58,478 nucleotides of DNA from a virus: positions 1 to 58,478 of IMG/VR virus record IMGVR_UViG_3300046010_007871; one strand, 5' to 3'. This document shows, piece by piece, positions 14,283-22,987 of the stretch. Made by a program: the position numbers and the translations under genes. Below the pieces are notes generated by a model. It saw nothing but the letters and a program-made list of their open reading frames with translations, had not been told where the DNA came from and did not search any database. Numbering within the stretch: position 1 is the first letter of the stretch; each line of letters starts with the position of its first letter.

Positions 14283-14524
14283 TGCACCACCTCCTCGCGT
14301 CGAATCACCGTTCCGCATGCGATGCACAGCGTGACGCCGTCGCTAATCTCGAGCGTCTGCGCATGGTACACCTTGCGCGCGTCCCATGTCTCGCGGAACG
14401 CATCACCAACGATACAGATGGCGTCGTCGCTCGAGGTGGCACCACGAGGCGCGTGCAACACGTGGAGCCTGTACGGCAAGCCAACGTGGTCGTAGTAGGA
14501 CACGTTCGCGCCGACGTTGATCAC
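14279..14524 (-). CDS. hypothetical protein, 81 aa
   Basis: GTG 14524 overlaps the previous stop (GTGA). The product starts with MINVGANVSYYDHVGLPYRL and ends with LCIACGTVIRREEV, a CxxC that alone is too little for a zinc site. Strand-rich overall. No family recognised. It lies between two cell-wall enzyme genes in the lysis region, so a virion or lysis accessory role is possible. Confidence 0.5.
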   Translation of the reverse strand: MINVGANVSYYDHVGLPYRLHVLHAPRGATSSDDAICIVGDAFRETWDARKVYHAQTLEISDGVTLCIACGTVIRREEVVQ

Positions 14525-15090
14525 GGTTTCTTCGGGCTCCACGCTTCGACGGTGTGCCATCTGTCCCAGCGTGCGGCGGCGCCGCGGAGCCCTGTAGCGC
14601 ATGTCCCTCGCATGTACGCGCTGAGCCTGTCGCGCGCCTCTAGTTTGCGGCACATCGAAAGAGAGCCCACGGCCAGCGCCAACGCCTTGCGCGCTGCGAG
14701 CTTGCGGTCGGCCTGCAGCATGGCACCCGTCACGCGCGAGCCATCGGCCTTGGTGTACGACTTGAGCTGCCACACCGAGAACGACGTGCCACCATCACAG
14801 CGCGACCACCACCCGCCACCTGGCTTGCCTCGGTAGCAGGGCCCCACGTCCACATCCTGTGAGAGCGCGCTTTCCTCGAGCGCCAGCGCCAGCAGCAGCG
14901 CGGCCTCGCTCTTGTCGCTGAGCCCCGTGCCGCTCGCGTCGAGTGCCGCTGCTTCGATGGCCTCCGCGATGGCCTGATAGCGCGCACGCGCCTCGGCCTC
15001 TGTCTCGCTCCAGCCGGGAAACTTCTTCGCACTCGCCGGCGGCGCGAACGCCATCATCGCAGCCACGAGCCACGTCACCAGCGCGCTCAC
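14521..15090 (-). CDS. exported lysozyme-like protein
   Basis: The 189-aa protein begins with a probable signal peptide or signal anchor (MSALVTWLVAAMMAFAPPAS, then AKK). The body reads LLALALEESALSQDVDVG and GGTSFSVWQL, which fits a lysozyme/transglycosylase-like fold in which the Glu of LEES is catalytic and the G.S.s.wQ motif helps form the substrate groove. With the SLT protein encoded next door it would give the phage two wall-degrading enzymes, one of them exported. GTG 15090 overlaps the previous stop. Confidence 0.6.
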   Translation of the reverse strand: MSALVTWLVAAMMAFAPPASAKKFPGWSETEAEARARYQAIAEAIEAAALDASGTGLSDKSEAALLLALALEESALSQDVDVGPCYRGKPGGGWWSRCDGGTSFSVWQLKSYTKADGSRVTGAMLQADRKLAARKALALAVGSLSMCRKLEARDRLSAYMRGTCATGLRGAAARWDRWHTVEAWSPKKP

Positions 15091-15530
15091 TTGCGCCCCT
15101 GCATGGCCCTGACGCTCTCGGCCAAGCTCTCGCCCGCCTTGGCTGCCTGCACGCCGATACCGAGCAGCGTGGCCGCGTCGGGAGCCTTGCCCTTCTCCGC
15201 AGCCTGCGCCGCGATGATGGCAGCGATGGCCGCGATGTGCGCCGCTCTCGCGCTGTCGTACGCCGTGGCGAGCGGGAGGCACAGTTGGTCGAGCTTGGTC
15301 ACCGCTGCAACCCGCTTGGCATCGTCCATCGTCGCCGCATGGTCAGCGATGGCACGATAGGGCCGCGTGCACCGCTCCTCGACGATGGGCGCCGTGGCGT
15401 CGAGCATGTCACCGAGGCCGTTGCTGCTCGCGATGGCGACGTTGAGCGCGCTTACGCAGCCAGAGCACCACGTCGAGATGATGAGCAGCACCAAGGCCGC
15501 GATGGTGAATGTGCGTTCGGGGTGTCTCAT
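15087..15530 (-). CDS. membrane-anchored or lipoprotein-like protein in lysis cassette
   Basis: The 147-aa protein starts with MRHPERTFTIAALVLLIIST followed by WCSGC, a hydrophobic leader ending in a possible lipobox-like CSGC. The rest is Ala-rich and helical. It could be an outer-membrane spanin-type lipoprotein or an inner-membrane lysis accessory. The lipobox is not canonical, so lipidation is uncertain. Coupled at both ends to neighbours by ATGA or GTGA overlaps. Confidence 0.5.
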   Translation of the reverse strand: MRHPERTFTIAALVLLIISTWCSGCVSALNVAIASSNGLGDMLDATAPIVEERCTRPYRAIADHAATMDDAKRVAAVTKLDQLCLPLATAYDSARAAHIAAIAAIIAAQAAEKGKAPDAATLLGIGVQAAKAGESLAESVRAMQGRK

Positions 15531-15745
15531 GGCGTCTGTCCCTTCTTCGTCTTGCGCATGCGCTCGAGCGCCGCTGGCGCATCGGTGGTCAGTAGAGCTC
15601 GCAGCGCACCGACCATCTTTGCCTCGCGCTTGTAGCCGCGCTTCTCAAGCATGCCTTCGAGCTGGTGGAGCAACACCGAGAGCAGCGACAAGCCAGCGAC
15701 GATCGCCACCACGAGCAGCACGTCGGGCAGCTCGGAAAGACTCAC
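15527..15745 (-). CDS. small membrane protein, holin candidate
   Basis: A 72-aa protein with one N-terminal transmembrane helix (LPDVLLVVAIVAGLSLLSVL, about residues 6-25) and a basic cytoplasmic tail ending KKGQTP. Single-span holins of this size occur next to endolysin genes, but pinholin or spanin-like roles fit too. ATG 15745 overlaps the preceding stop (ATGA). Confidence 0.5.
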   Translation of the reverse strand: MSLSELPDVLLVVAIVAGLSLLSVLLHQLEGMLEKRGYKREAKMVGALRALLTTDAPAALERMRKTKKGQTP

Positions 15746-16122
15746 CGCCGCGGCCCTTTCATGGCGGCAACGATGCCCACTACCATGGTGGCGATGACCA
15801 CGCCGACCTCGCGCGCCATGGGCGATAGGTCGGTCATGCTGCCGAGCAGCGACTGAGCCAAGAGAAACGTGCCGCTCGAGCTCGTCACAATCCAGGTGCG
15901 ATCGACGGTTGGCAGCTTGCTCTTGATCTCGGCGATGTCTGCTTCAATCCGCGCGAATCTGTCTTTGTTGCCGCGGCTCTCTTCAATCAACCGACGCAGC
16001 GCCGCAGCCGAGGCGATGGGGTCGCTCGAGATGACGTCGGCGTCATCGTCAGCCGGTGGCGATGGCGGGACCGAGAGAATGGGCATGGATGCGCTAGCGC
16101 CGTTCATATTCGAGGCTCCCAT
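15742..16122 (-). CDS. coiled-coil plus TM protein, holin/hemolysin XhlA-like
   Basis: The 126-aa protein has a Pro-rich N-terminus, a short coiled coil (FARIEADIAEIKSKL), then two hydrophobic segments: TWIVTSSSGTFLLAQSLLG and VGVVIATMVVGIVAAMKG. This coiled-coil-then-TM layout recalls XhlA-type holin partners and other phage lysis membrane proteins. ATG 16122 follows the tail fibre stop after two bases. Confidence 0.5.
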   Translation of the reverse strand: MGASNMNGASASMPILSVPPSPPADDDADVISSDPIASAAALRRLIEESRGNKDRFARIEADIAEIKSKLPTVDRTWIVTSSSGTFLLAQSLLGSMTDLSPMAREVGVVIATMVVGIVAAMKGPRR

Positions 16123-16124
16123 GG

Positions 16125-17933
16125 TCAGATGGCTCCGATATTGCCGACGATGTGGGCATCCCACTCGTATGTTTGTCCTGTGACTCCAAGCACCTCGAGG
16201 GTGATGTCGTTTCCGCTCACTGACCAACGCCAGTTAGTGGACGCATCGTCCTCATGGCTAAAACCTGTTTGGGTGCTGGAAACGACAGGTGCCGCGCTAC
16301 CAGTGCGCTTGCACGCTGCGTAGGTGTACACCTGGGTTGCGTTGCCCTCCACGTCGGTGCGCTTGCCCACGAGGTAAGCCGTCAGCATTGCGACCGAAGA
16401 AACAGGCATCGAGATGGTTGCGCATGTCGTGTACGTGTTGTTCGTGGTCTGCACTCGCCCATGCTGGTGATGGTAGTGCTTGGTCGTTAGACCACCCGAC
16501 ACGCCGATCGGCGACATGTCAGCGGTGACGCCGTTGGGCGAGCGCGCTGCGAGCGCATGGCCTCCTGCGTAGAGCAGCTGCCCGCTGACCGGATTGGCCG
16601 TGGGGGCCGTCGCATAATCGGCGATGTACAGCACGCGGTCACCGGTGCCAGCAGGGAGTTCCGTCGCTGTCACAGCGGCACCGAGGCCGAGCACGACCGC
16701 TCTGCGCCCCGTGGCGACCTCCGCGACCTCGACCATGGGCTCTGCGCTGGTCTCGTCGAGCGAGAGTCGCACGCCGCCCTTGAGGCCCGTGCCGTGCGGC
16801 GAGCCCCCAGCGAGCGCAAGCGTGCCGCCGTTGCCGTTGCCTCCCAGCGAAGTCTGCGCGGCAATGGTCAGCGTTGTGCCGTTGCCGGTGGTCTTGTCCT
16901 CCTGGTTGATAAGCGGAGTTGCTAACGTTTCGTCAATAGCGATCGTGCCGCCGCTGGTCGGGCCTGGGATGTAAATATATGGACCGCCGCTAAGCCCAAG
17001 GCTGACGAAGTTGGTGCTATCAAGCACCAGATTGTTTCCAGACGTCAGCGTAATATCGCTTGGTGCTGTGACGGTGACACTGTTGCCATCGACGAACGTC
17101 GGATAGCTTGACGTGCCTAGCTCGACCACGTCGGCGTTGACTGCGCCGAACGCGAGCACCGTTGCATCTGCCGCGTCGGCAAAGTCTCGCGCCTGCACCG
17201 TGAACGCCTGCGGCAAACGCACCTCGCCAGCTGTGGCGATGGGGTTTCCGCCTTGCGTAACTGCCAGATACGACAGAGCCGTCGCGCTGTTGAGCTGCGT
17301 GCCCGAGACGTCTGCAGTTGCGCTCAGCACACCCGAGCCGTTGGTGATTACCACGCGGTCAGCCGTGAGCGAGCTTGGAAGGATGGCGTCGACCTTGGCC
17401 TTGTCTGCCGCCGACATGCTGCCAGCAGCCACCGAGCTTGCCGCAGTGATGGCAATGTTTGGCGATGCGCCGCCGCTCGACGTGATGGGCGCGCTAGCCG
17501 TCACGGTCGAGACGCCGCCAGAGGCCACGTTGCGCACGGCGCTGTTGACGATGCCAGTCCAGCCGAACGCAGCCGAGCTCTCCGCGTTCTCGCCCACGCA
17601 CGCGACCTCGAGGCTGGTGCCAGTGGCAGGAACCCACCACTTGCGCGTGGTGCTGTAGCTCGTGTCGAGCTGACCTAGCTGGTTAATGCCGCCGTTGATC
17701 GTGCACCGAAGGATCGCAGCCGTGCCAGCTGCGCCCGCTGTGATGGTGGCCACGCTGCCCAGCGTGCCGCTCGTGGCGATGGTGTATGTGCCGCTCGTCT
17801 CGTCCGTGCCGACGATGCTCCACGACACCGACGACACGCCCGTCAGCGATGTGAGCGTTGCGACAACAGAACCTGCCGCGGTGGCCTGGTACTTGTTGAC
17901 GCTGCCCGTAAATGTAAACGCAGGAGAAGGCAT
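16125..17933 (-). CDS. tail fibre/spike-like protein, 602 aa
   Basis: A long Ser/Thr/Gly-rich beta-structured protein. The N-terminus (FTFTGSVNKYQATAAGSVVA) looks like Ig-like repeats, the middle contains fibre-type segments (SAADKAKVDAILPSSL; ITLTSGNNLVLDSTN), and the C-terminus has HYHHQHGRVQTTNNTYTTCA followed by strands. It lies directly after two smaller fibre-like genes and before the lysis genes, the normal place for receptor-binding fibres of Mu-like myophages. No chaperone-type C-terminal peptidase motif is seen. Confidence 0.65.
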   Translation of the reverse strand: MPSPAFTFTGSVNKYQATAAGSVVATLTSLTGVSSVSWSIVGTDETSGTYTIATSGTLGSVATITAGAAGTAAILRCTINGGINQLGQLDTSYSTTRKWWVPATGTSLEVACVGENAESSAAFGWTGIVNSAVRNVASGGVSTVTASAPITSSGGASPNIAITAASSVAAGSMSAADKAKVDAILPSSLTADRVVITNGSGVLSATADVSGTQLNSATALSYLAVTQGGNPIATAGEVRLPQAFTVQARDFADAADATVLAFGAVNADVVELGTSSYPTFVDGNSVTVTAPSDITLTSGNNLVLDSTNFVSLGLSGGPYIYIPGPTSGGTIAIDETLATPLINQEDKTTGNGTTLTIAAQTSLGGNGNGGTLALAGGSPHGTGLKGGVRLSLDETSAEPMVEVAEVATGRRAVVLGLGAAVTATELPAGTGDRVLYIADYATAPTANPVSGQLLYAGGHALAARSPNGVTADMSPIGVSGGLTTKHYHHQHGRVQTTNNTYTTCATISMPVSSVAMLTAYLVGKRTDVEGNATQVYTYAACKRTGSAAPVVSSTQTGFSHEDDASTNWRWSVSGNDITLEVLGVTGQTYEWDAHIVGNIGAI

Positions 17934-17942
17934 GGTGTTACC

Positions 17943-18569
17943 TCAGGCCCAAGAGTCCTCGATCGCCGCGAGCACCTGCAAGGTGGTCGGGCTCCACGTG
18001 ATGGGCAGCCACTGCGACCCAGTCCACATGAGGTGCAGATATGCCCACTTTTCCGCGCGAAAGTTGATCGGTGTTCCACCGAAAATGATTGTGGACACAT
18101 GATTGCTAGGAGCGGTGTTGGCCATGTTTACGCTTGCTCGCACAATGCGAAGCACGTGCCCAGTCTTTGGCACAGGTGACGTGCCTAGGATGGTGTAAAT
18201 GCGATTGCCGGTCAGCGTCACCGGAATCATGAGCACGTCACGCGTCGCGCCCTGCACGGTCTGGTCGGCATCGTTGAGCGTAAGCAAGCGAAGGCCGATG
18301 CCAGCGTTGTTGCCGCTGAGTACAACCTGGCCAGTGACCGTCTCGGTGCCGCTGACGTTGAGCGCGCCTGCTACCGCAAGCGTGTTCGATGCGCCGATGG
18401 TGACGCCAGCGCTACCCGCAAGTGTCAACGCGCCGCTCGGGCTGTAGGTGCCGCCTGCGTTGCCATCGATCGCGCGCGACTGGTTCAAATCGATCTGGTT
18501 GATCTGCGCGGCTGTGATGGTGTCGACGTTGTCCGTCCACCCGGTTGGCTTTGCTCGTGAAAACGTCAT
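17943..18569 (-). CDS. tail fibre-like protein (tandem paralogue 2), 208 aa
   Basis: Same length and layout as the product of 18579-19205. Both start MTF.RA.P.GWTD.VD.IT, followed by .Q.NQ.D.N.SRA.DG.AGG.Y, a repeated SNTL.VAG unit, NRIYT.L.TSPVP.TGH and a final AIEDSW. The N-terminal pattern is common in phage tail fibre proteins. One gene was probably duplicated, giving two interchangeable fibres or a hetero-oligomer. Confidence 0.6.
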   Translation of the reverse strand: MTFSRAKPTGWTDNVDTITAAQINQIDLNQSRAIDGNAGGTYSPSGALTLAGSAGVTIGASNTLAVAGALNVSGTETVTGQVVLSGNNAGIGLRLLTLNDADQTVQGATRDVLMIPVTLTGNRIYTILGTSPVPKTGHVLRIVRASVNMANTAPSNHVSTIIFGGTPINFRAEKWAYLHLMWTGSQWLPITWSPTTLQVLAAIEDSWA

Positions 18570-18578
18570 CGCATCACC

Positions 18579-19205
18579 TCACGACCACGAATCTTCAATC
18601 GCCAGCGCCAGGTCAATCGTGGTGGGCGACCACTCGACGGGATACCACGCCGAGCCGTCCCACATGATGGACCAAAACGCGAACTTATCCTCGAGCAGAT
18701 CGGTGTTGACTGCTCCACCAAAGTCGATGGTAGCGCGATGGCTGCTGGGCTTTGCGCTAGACAGATCACGCAACGTGCGCACAATCTTGAGCATGTGCCC
18801 CGTGACTGGCACGGGCGAGGTTGCGAGCACCGTATAGATGCGATTGCCCGTCAACGCTGCCGGAATGCGAAACACATCCACCCGACCACCCTGAAACGCA
18901 AGGTCGGAGTCAGACGCATCAAACACGCGCTGCGACAGCTGACCGTTGCCTGACAGCACGAGTCCGCCTGTCTGCGTCTGCGTGCCAGACATCGCGAGCG
19001 TCCCTGCCACTGTCAGCGTGTTGGACGTGGTCACGTTGACGCCAGCCGAGCCGCCGAGCGTGATTCCTACGTTGGGCAGGTACGACCCACCAGCGGAGCC
19101 GTCGAGCGCACGCGAGATGTTGACGTCGACCTGGTTGAGCTGCGGCGCAGTGATGGCGTCCACACCATCGGTCCAGCCTGCAGGTAGTGCGCGCGTGAAC
19201 GTCAT
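18579..19205 (-). CDS. tail fibre-like protein (tandem paralogue 1), 208 aa
   Basis: ATG 19205 overlaps the preceding baseplate gene stop (ATGA). The protein begins MTFTRALPAGWTDGVDAITA and contains SNTLTVAGTLAMSG and NRIYTVLATSPVPVTGHM, all closely paralleled in the next gene. The C-terminal WDGSAWYPVEWSPTT may be the exposed tip. Fibre function is inferred from sequence style and gene order. Confidence 0.6.
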   Translation of the reverse strand: MTFTRALPAGWTDGVDAITAPQLNQVDVNISRALDGSAGGSYLPNVGITLGGSAGVNVTTSNTLTVAGTLAMSGTQTQTGGLVLSGNGQLSQRVFDASDSDLAFQGGRVDVFRIPAALTGNRIYTVLATSPVPVTGHMLKIVRTLRDLSSAKPSSHRATIDFGGAVNTDLLEDKFAFWSIMWDGSAWYPVEWSPTTIDLALAIEDSWS

Positions 19206-19855
19206 ACGAACGTACTCCCAACGATTCCGACGCCAGCGATAAACGACGACCCGACGCCGATGCGATAGGACATCCAAGCCGGAATCATGCCGTCAATGAG
19301 CTCGGCGGCTCGAGCCTTTTGCTGCAGGAACTCGGTGTCAGTGAGTGCGCCCTGTTGCACTTGCACGCCGACGATGGCGCGGTTGCTGGTCCACTCGAAT
19401 CCAGGTGGACCTGGATTGACGCCTGGCCAGTACACGACCTCGCCAGCCACTGGCACAAACACCAGCTGCACGAAGCTCGCGCCTAGCAGCTCCTCAAGCG
19501 CCGCGCTCATGTCGCCTACGGTCACGCCGATGAGACCACGCAGCCGCGAAGCCACGCGAGCCCTGCGCACCTGCACGCCATCGCTCGAGCTAGGACGGGT
19601 GCGACACGCCGTCTCCCACGACGTCAGCGTCTCGAGCATGCGCGCTGGGATGAGCGAGCACCGCGCGCGCCCAGCTGCCACCCACGCCACAGTCACGCCA
19701 AGCGCCTGCGCCAGCGCCTCGGGGTAGACCTCGGAGTCGGCGGTCACGTCGAGGTACGGCGTGAGCGCGTCAAGCAACGCCTCGTGCTCGAGCTCGACAG
19801 TGTGTTTCTGCCCGCCCCAGCGGCGAGGAAACGGAGAGCGGCCCCACCTAGCCAT
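19202..19855 (-). CDS. baseplate/tail protein, Mu gp48 (DUF2313)-like
   Basis: The 217-aa protein occupies the slot after baseplate J-like and gp25-like genes where Mu gp48 lies. It shows EHEALLDALTPYLDVTADSE (a family-like N-terminal helix with the Y.D.a.....), and later LLGASFVQLVFVPVAGE and the C-terminal ELIDGMIPAWMSYRIGVG. Mu gp48-like proteins connect the baseplate wedge with fibres. An assignment by order as much as by sequence. Confidence 0.55.
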   Translation of the reverse strand: MARWGRSPFPRRWGGQKHTVELEHEALLDALTPYLDVTADSEVYPEALAQALGVTVAWVAAGRARCSLIPARMLETLTSWETACRTRPSSSDGVQVRRARVASRLRGLIGVTVGDMSAALEELLGASFVQLVFVPVAGEVVYWPGVNPGPPGFEWTSNRAIVGVQVQQGALTDTEFLQQKARAAELIDGMIPAWMSYRIGVGSSFIAGVGIVGSTFV

Positions 19856-19858
19856 GGG

Positions 19859-20341
19859 TCACCAGGCCACCACGCCGACCTTGGTGCCAGCGGTGTAGTC
19901 TACCAGGGTGCCTGCCATGTCGAACGTGTAGACCGTCGCCACGGCGCCGGAAACGGTGCATTGCACCACGCCTGGCACCGTGCCGCTCTCGACGGTGCCG
20001 ATGGCCTTGAACAACGAGAACGTCTCAGTGATGTTGAGCCCGTCGAGGTAGCTCGTCGAAAACGTCGCCGTGTAGGTGCCAGTGCCGGTGCGCGTCACCA
20101 CCGGCTTGGTGCTCGCGCCGAGACCGTACTGCTGGCGACAGTTGACGTTGGCCGCCGAGACCGTGCCCGAGGCCACGCATAGGAAGTCGAACACCGCCTT
20201 GGGGCTCGTGCGCGTGCCCTGCGCGGTGTCCTCCGCGTGCCGGTTGTAATCGTCGGCTGGCTGCTCGTTTACAGGGTTTTCGACGGGCAACGCGTCCTGG
20301 TATGGCGCGCCGTACGTGGTGAGGTCTCGCGGTAGCGTCAT
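19859..20341 (-). CDS. hypothetical tail protein, 160 aa
   Basis: A beta-rich protein starting MTLPRDLTTYGAPYQDALPV. It has repeated Thr/Val-rich strands (VTRTGTGTYTATFSTSY), similar in style to short tail fibre or collar-type proteins. It sits between the baseplate J-like and gp48-like genes, three bases from the next gene. No family recognised. Confidence 0.5.
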   Translation of the reverse strand: MTLPRDLTTYGAPYQDALPVENPVNEQPADDYNRHAEDTAQGTRTSPKAVFDFLCVASGTVSAANVNCRQQYGLGASTKPVVTRTGTGTYTATFSTSYLDGLNITETFSLFKAIGTVESGTVPGVVQCTVSGAVATVYTFDMAGTLVDYTAGTKVGVVAW

Positions 20342-20345
20342 GGCG

Positions 20346-21875
20346 TCACGTCGTGGGCCGCAGCGCGGCGTGGGCTAGGGTGATGATCTCTGGTGGCTGG
20401 CTCGTCGTCGCTGGCACCACGGGGCTCGTGCGCGGCGTGCTGGTGCCTTCATCTACTCGAGCGAGCCACGATACGTCCTCGATCTCGTCGAAGTTGCCAT
20501 CGAGGTCGCTGAGCACCTGCGAGCTCAAGTTGGCAGGGTTAGCCACGTCGATTGCTGGCTGTCTGCGACCACGAGGCAAGATGTCCGTGCTCGTTGTTTT
20601 TTCGCCAGGTCCCAACGCTCGGATGCTCTGCGCGATGCGTAGCCCGTAGTCTAGGATGCGCGTTGCATCGGGCGACACGTAGCTGTTGAGCGGCGAGACG
20701 GTGAACCCGCCGTTGACCTGGATCTGCCAGGCCGATGCGCTGCCTGCCACGTTGGTCACGACGTACTGACGGAAACCACCGAACGCCCCCGTGATGCCGT
20801 TGATCGTCACCACCTTGGCCGCGTCCCAGATCGCGATGTGCTGGCCCACCACTGGTGCAATCACGGTGCGCACGTAGGCCGTCGAGCCGATGAGACCGAT
20901 GACCTTGCCATCGTCACCACCCATGATGAACGTGCCTCGAGGCCACGGCGAAGCGTCAAGCCAGCCTCCACCGCTGCCACCTGCCGTGATGGCGTACGGA
21001 AGGCTGATGCCGATGAGAACGTCGACGCGGCGTGGCGTGACGGTCGTCACGTTGACCGACTCGTGCCCAGGTAGCTGCGAGGTGATGTAGCTCGCAACGC
21101 TCGAGACGTATTGAGCGTCGACGGTGCGGTTTGCCGCCGTGCTGGCCAGCGCCACGTCGATGCTTGCTGGCCCTCGCACGGCAGCGTAGACGTACGCCTT
21201 TTCGACGGCTGCCGTGGTGGTCTCGGCCCAGGCCTTGACCTGCGCGACGTTGCCGCCTCCCTGCGGAAACGACAGCCGATCAAAAAGTCTCTGGCGTAGC
21301 ACCTCCTCGGAGTCCGCATCGCTGCCGCCAGTCAGCCCACCGCTCACCGTGCACGTGGGGAGCAAGAACCCGATCGACGCGCTGTCCCACGTGCACGCCA
21401 CACCCGCACCAAGGTTGCTCGAGGCGCCACCCTCTTGCGCGATGACAGGCACGAGAGCGCCGTTGGCCACCGATACGCTGGTGCCAGTGGTCTGGTACTT
21501 GATGCCGCTCGGGCTAGTGAGCACGTAGCCCGCGGGGATGGTCACAGTGCCCGACGAGACCTGGATCGCCACGTTGCCCGCTGCGGGGCTCGCCTCGCGC
21601 CTGGTGACGCCGTAGACGCTCGCCAGGTCCTCGAGATACTGACCCGTGGCCTCGGTCGGCGAGAGCTGCGCGATGGTCGCCTGCAAGTTGGCGAACGCGA
21701 TGCTCACGCGCTTGGAGATGGCGTCGTGCCGGATGTAGTGGTCGCTACCCGGCAGCACGTTAGCCGAGATGCCACGCCGCGCAAAGCCGAGCACGACGGT
21801 GCGCAGCAGCGCCGCGCGCAGCTCGGACGGTGTCGGGTAGTTGGCTTGGTCGACCGCAGGAAGCGTCATGGTCAC
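20346..21875 (-). CDS. baseplate J-like protein (Mu gp47 family)
   Basis: The 509-aa protein has the baseplate-J layout: an N-terminal helical part (SDHYIRHDAISKRVSIAFAN), then a characteristic TEATGQYLEDLASVYGVTRR, a strand domain with GTVTIPAGYVLTSPSGI, EGGASSNLGAG, and the GGSDADSEEVLRQRLFDRL motif typical of the family. It forms the wedge ring of the contractile baseplate. GTG 21875 gives a GTGA overlap with the gp25-like stop; ATG 21869 is an alternative start. Confidence 0.85.
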   Translation of the reverse strand: MTMTLPAVDQANYPTPSELRAALLRTVVLGFARRGISANVLPGSDHYIRHDAISKRVSIAFANLQATIAQLSPTEATGQYLEDLASVYGVTRREASPAAGNVAIQVSSGTVTIPAGYVLTSPSGIKYQTTGTSVSVANGALVPVIAQEGGASSNLGAGVACTWDSASIGFLLPTCTVSGGLTGGSDADSEEVLRQRLFDRLSFPQGGGNVAQVKAWAETTTAAVEKAYVYAAVRGPASIDVALASTAANRTVDAQYVSSVASYITSQLPGHESVNVTTVTPRRVDVLIGISLPYAITAGGSGGGWLDASPWPRGTFIMGGDDGKVIGLIGSTAYVRTVIAPVVGQHIAIWDAAKVVTINGITGAFGGFRQYVVTNVAGSASAWQIQVNGGFTVSPLNSYVSPDATRILDYGLRIAQSIRALGPGEKTTSTDILPRGRRQPAIDVANPANLSSQVLSDLDGNFDEIEDVSWLARVDEGTSTPRTSPVVPATTSQPPEIITLAHAALRPTT

Positions 21876-22300
21876 TCACTCAGGGCCGCAAGGGCCGTCT
21901 GTTTCGTGCGGGTCTTGAGGTTGGTGAATGCGATGCGCGCGGCGAGCTGGCCTGCGCGCTCCGATACGACGTCGATGGTGTCGAGCGTGATGGATCGCTC
22001 GACGTTGATCATGTCGCTCAGCGCTGCGATGACGGCCTCTCGGATGCTCGAGATAGCCCGCGGCGTAATCTTCGGCGGCACTCGCACGGCACCGCTCACG
22101 AGCAGCACCACGCGCTGGCCTGTGTCGTCCATGCCCTCGAATCCGCCCTGCGCGTTGCCCACGTAGCGCTGCGTCACGAAGTCAATCCGCCTCGAGCTCG
22201 TCAGCGTCGTCGGTGGCTTCGCGTTGGCTGCCTCTGGCACGGCGTACCCTGCCGTAACCACGCCGAACGGACCCACGCCCATGGCCGAGTAGATGCTCAT
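21872..22300 (-). CDS. gp25/GPW-like baseplate wedge protein
   Basis: This 142-aa protein shows features of the gpW/gp25 lysozyme-like wedge family: QRYVGNAQGGFEGMDDTGQR near the N-terminus, then PPKITPRAISSIREAVIAAL and a central ERSITLDTIDVVSERAGQLA, ending in a strand (ARIAFTNLKT). It lies between the gp45-like spike and the J-like protein, the order found in Mu and P2. Coupled to both by overlaps. Confidence 0.7.
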   Translation of the reverse strand: MSIYSAMGVGPFGVVTAGYAVPEAANAKPPTTLTSSRRIDFVTQRYVGNAQGGFEGMDDTGQRVVLLVSGAVRVPPKITPRAISSIREAVIAALSDMINVERSITLDTIDVVSERAGQLAARIAFTNLKTRTKQTALAALSE

Positions 22301-22986
22301 GGCAGCGCGTACACCCTCGTCGAGGGCACCGTGCCAGGCCCCGACTGGATAGCGACAGGCAGCAGAGCGCCAGATGGCGCGCCCGCAGTCACCTCGAACA
22401 CAGGCACCCCGCCAAACGTCACGGTGACGTTGCCGCTAGGTGCGATGGTTAGCTCGGTGGCGCCCACGGCTGCAGTGATACCAGAGCTCGCGCTCACTGT
22501 CGCGGTCGAGCTGCCTGCTGTCACCGTCGTCGAGTCGCCGCTGATGCTCACGCTTGTTGCCTGCGCGTTCTCGAGCAGGATGGTATCGTTTGGCCCGTCG
22601 AGCACCACCTGCACGGGGGTGCCCGCGTTCTCGGTGTAGAGTTCGACCACCTCGCTCTGCTTGACGATGCGGATACGCGGCGCGCCATCGGTCACGATGG
22701 CTCGGTCACCTGGAGCTAGCGCACCAGCTCGCGTTGCGATGCGATTGTCGCGGCACGCAAACACGCGCTTCATGTTGCCGTCGACCAGGTACAGCGCGCG
22801 GCATGCCGAGCCCTGCGACGCCGCGTTGGGTACAGCGATGTACCCATCGGGACCCCACATCGCTGCATCTGCGCCCCAGCCGTCGCCATCGATGCTGTCG
22901 CCGATCGTGACATAGACCTCGCCAGATGAAACCTGCGAGCCGAGCACATCCGAGATGTCGGTGAGGTAATCTGCGTTGCGCGGCAT
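22297..22986 (-). CDS. baseplate spike/assembly protein (gpV/Mu gp45-like)
   Basis: The 229-aa protein starts MPRNADYLTDISDVLGSQVS. An OB-like part follows, with ALAPGDRAIVTDGAPRIRIV, and then a Thr/Ser/Gly-rich repetitive C-terminus (VSISGDSTTVTAGSSTATVS) as in beta-helical spike needles. This matches tail spike proteins that puncture the membrane. Position between hub and gp25-like protein agrees. ATG 22986 is one base after the previous stop. Confidence 0.65.
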   Translation of the reverse strand: MPRNADYLTDISDVLGSQVSSGEVYVTIGDSIDGDGWGADAAMWGPDGYIAVPNAASQGSACRALYLVDGNMKRVFACRDNRIATRAGALAPGDRAIVTDGAPRIRIVKQSEVVELYTENAGTPVQVVLDGPNDTILLENAQATSVSISGDSTTVTAGSSTATVSASSGITAAVGATELTIAPSGNVTVTFGGVPVFEVTAGAPSGALLPVAIQSGPGTVPSTRVYALP

Positions 22987-22987
22987 G

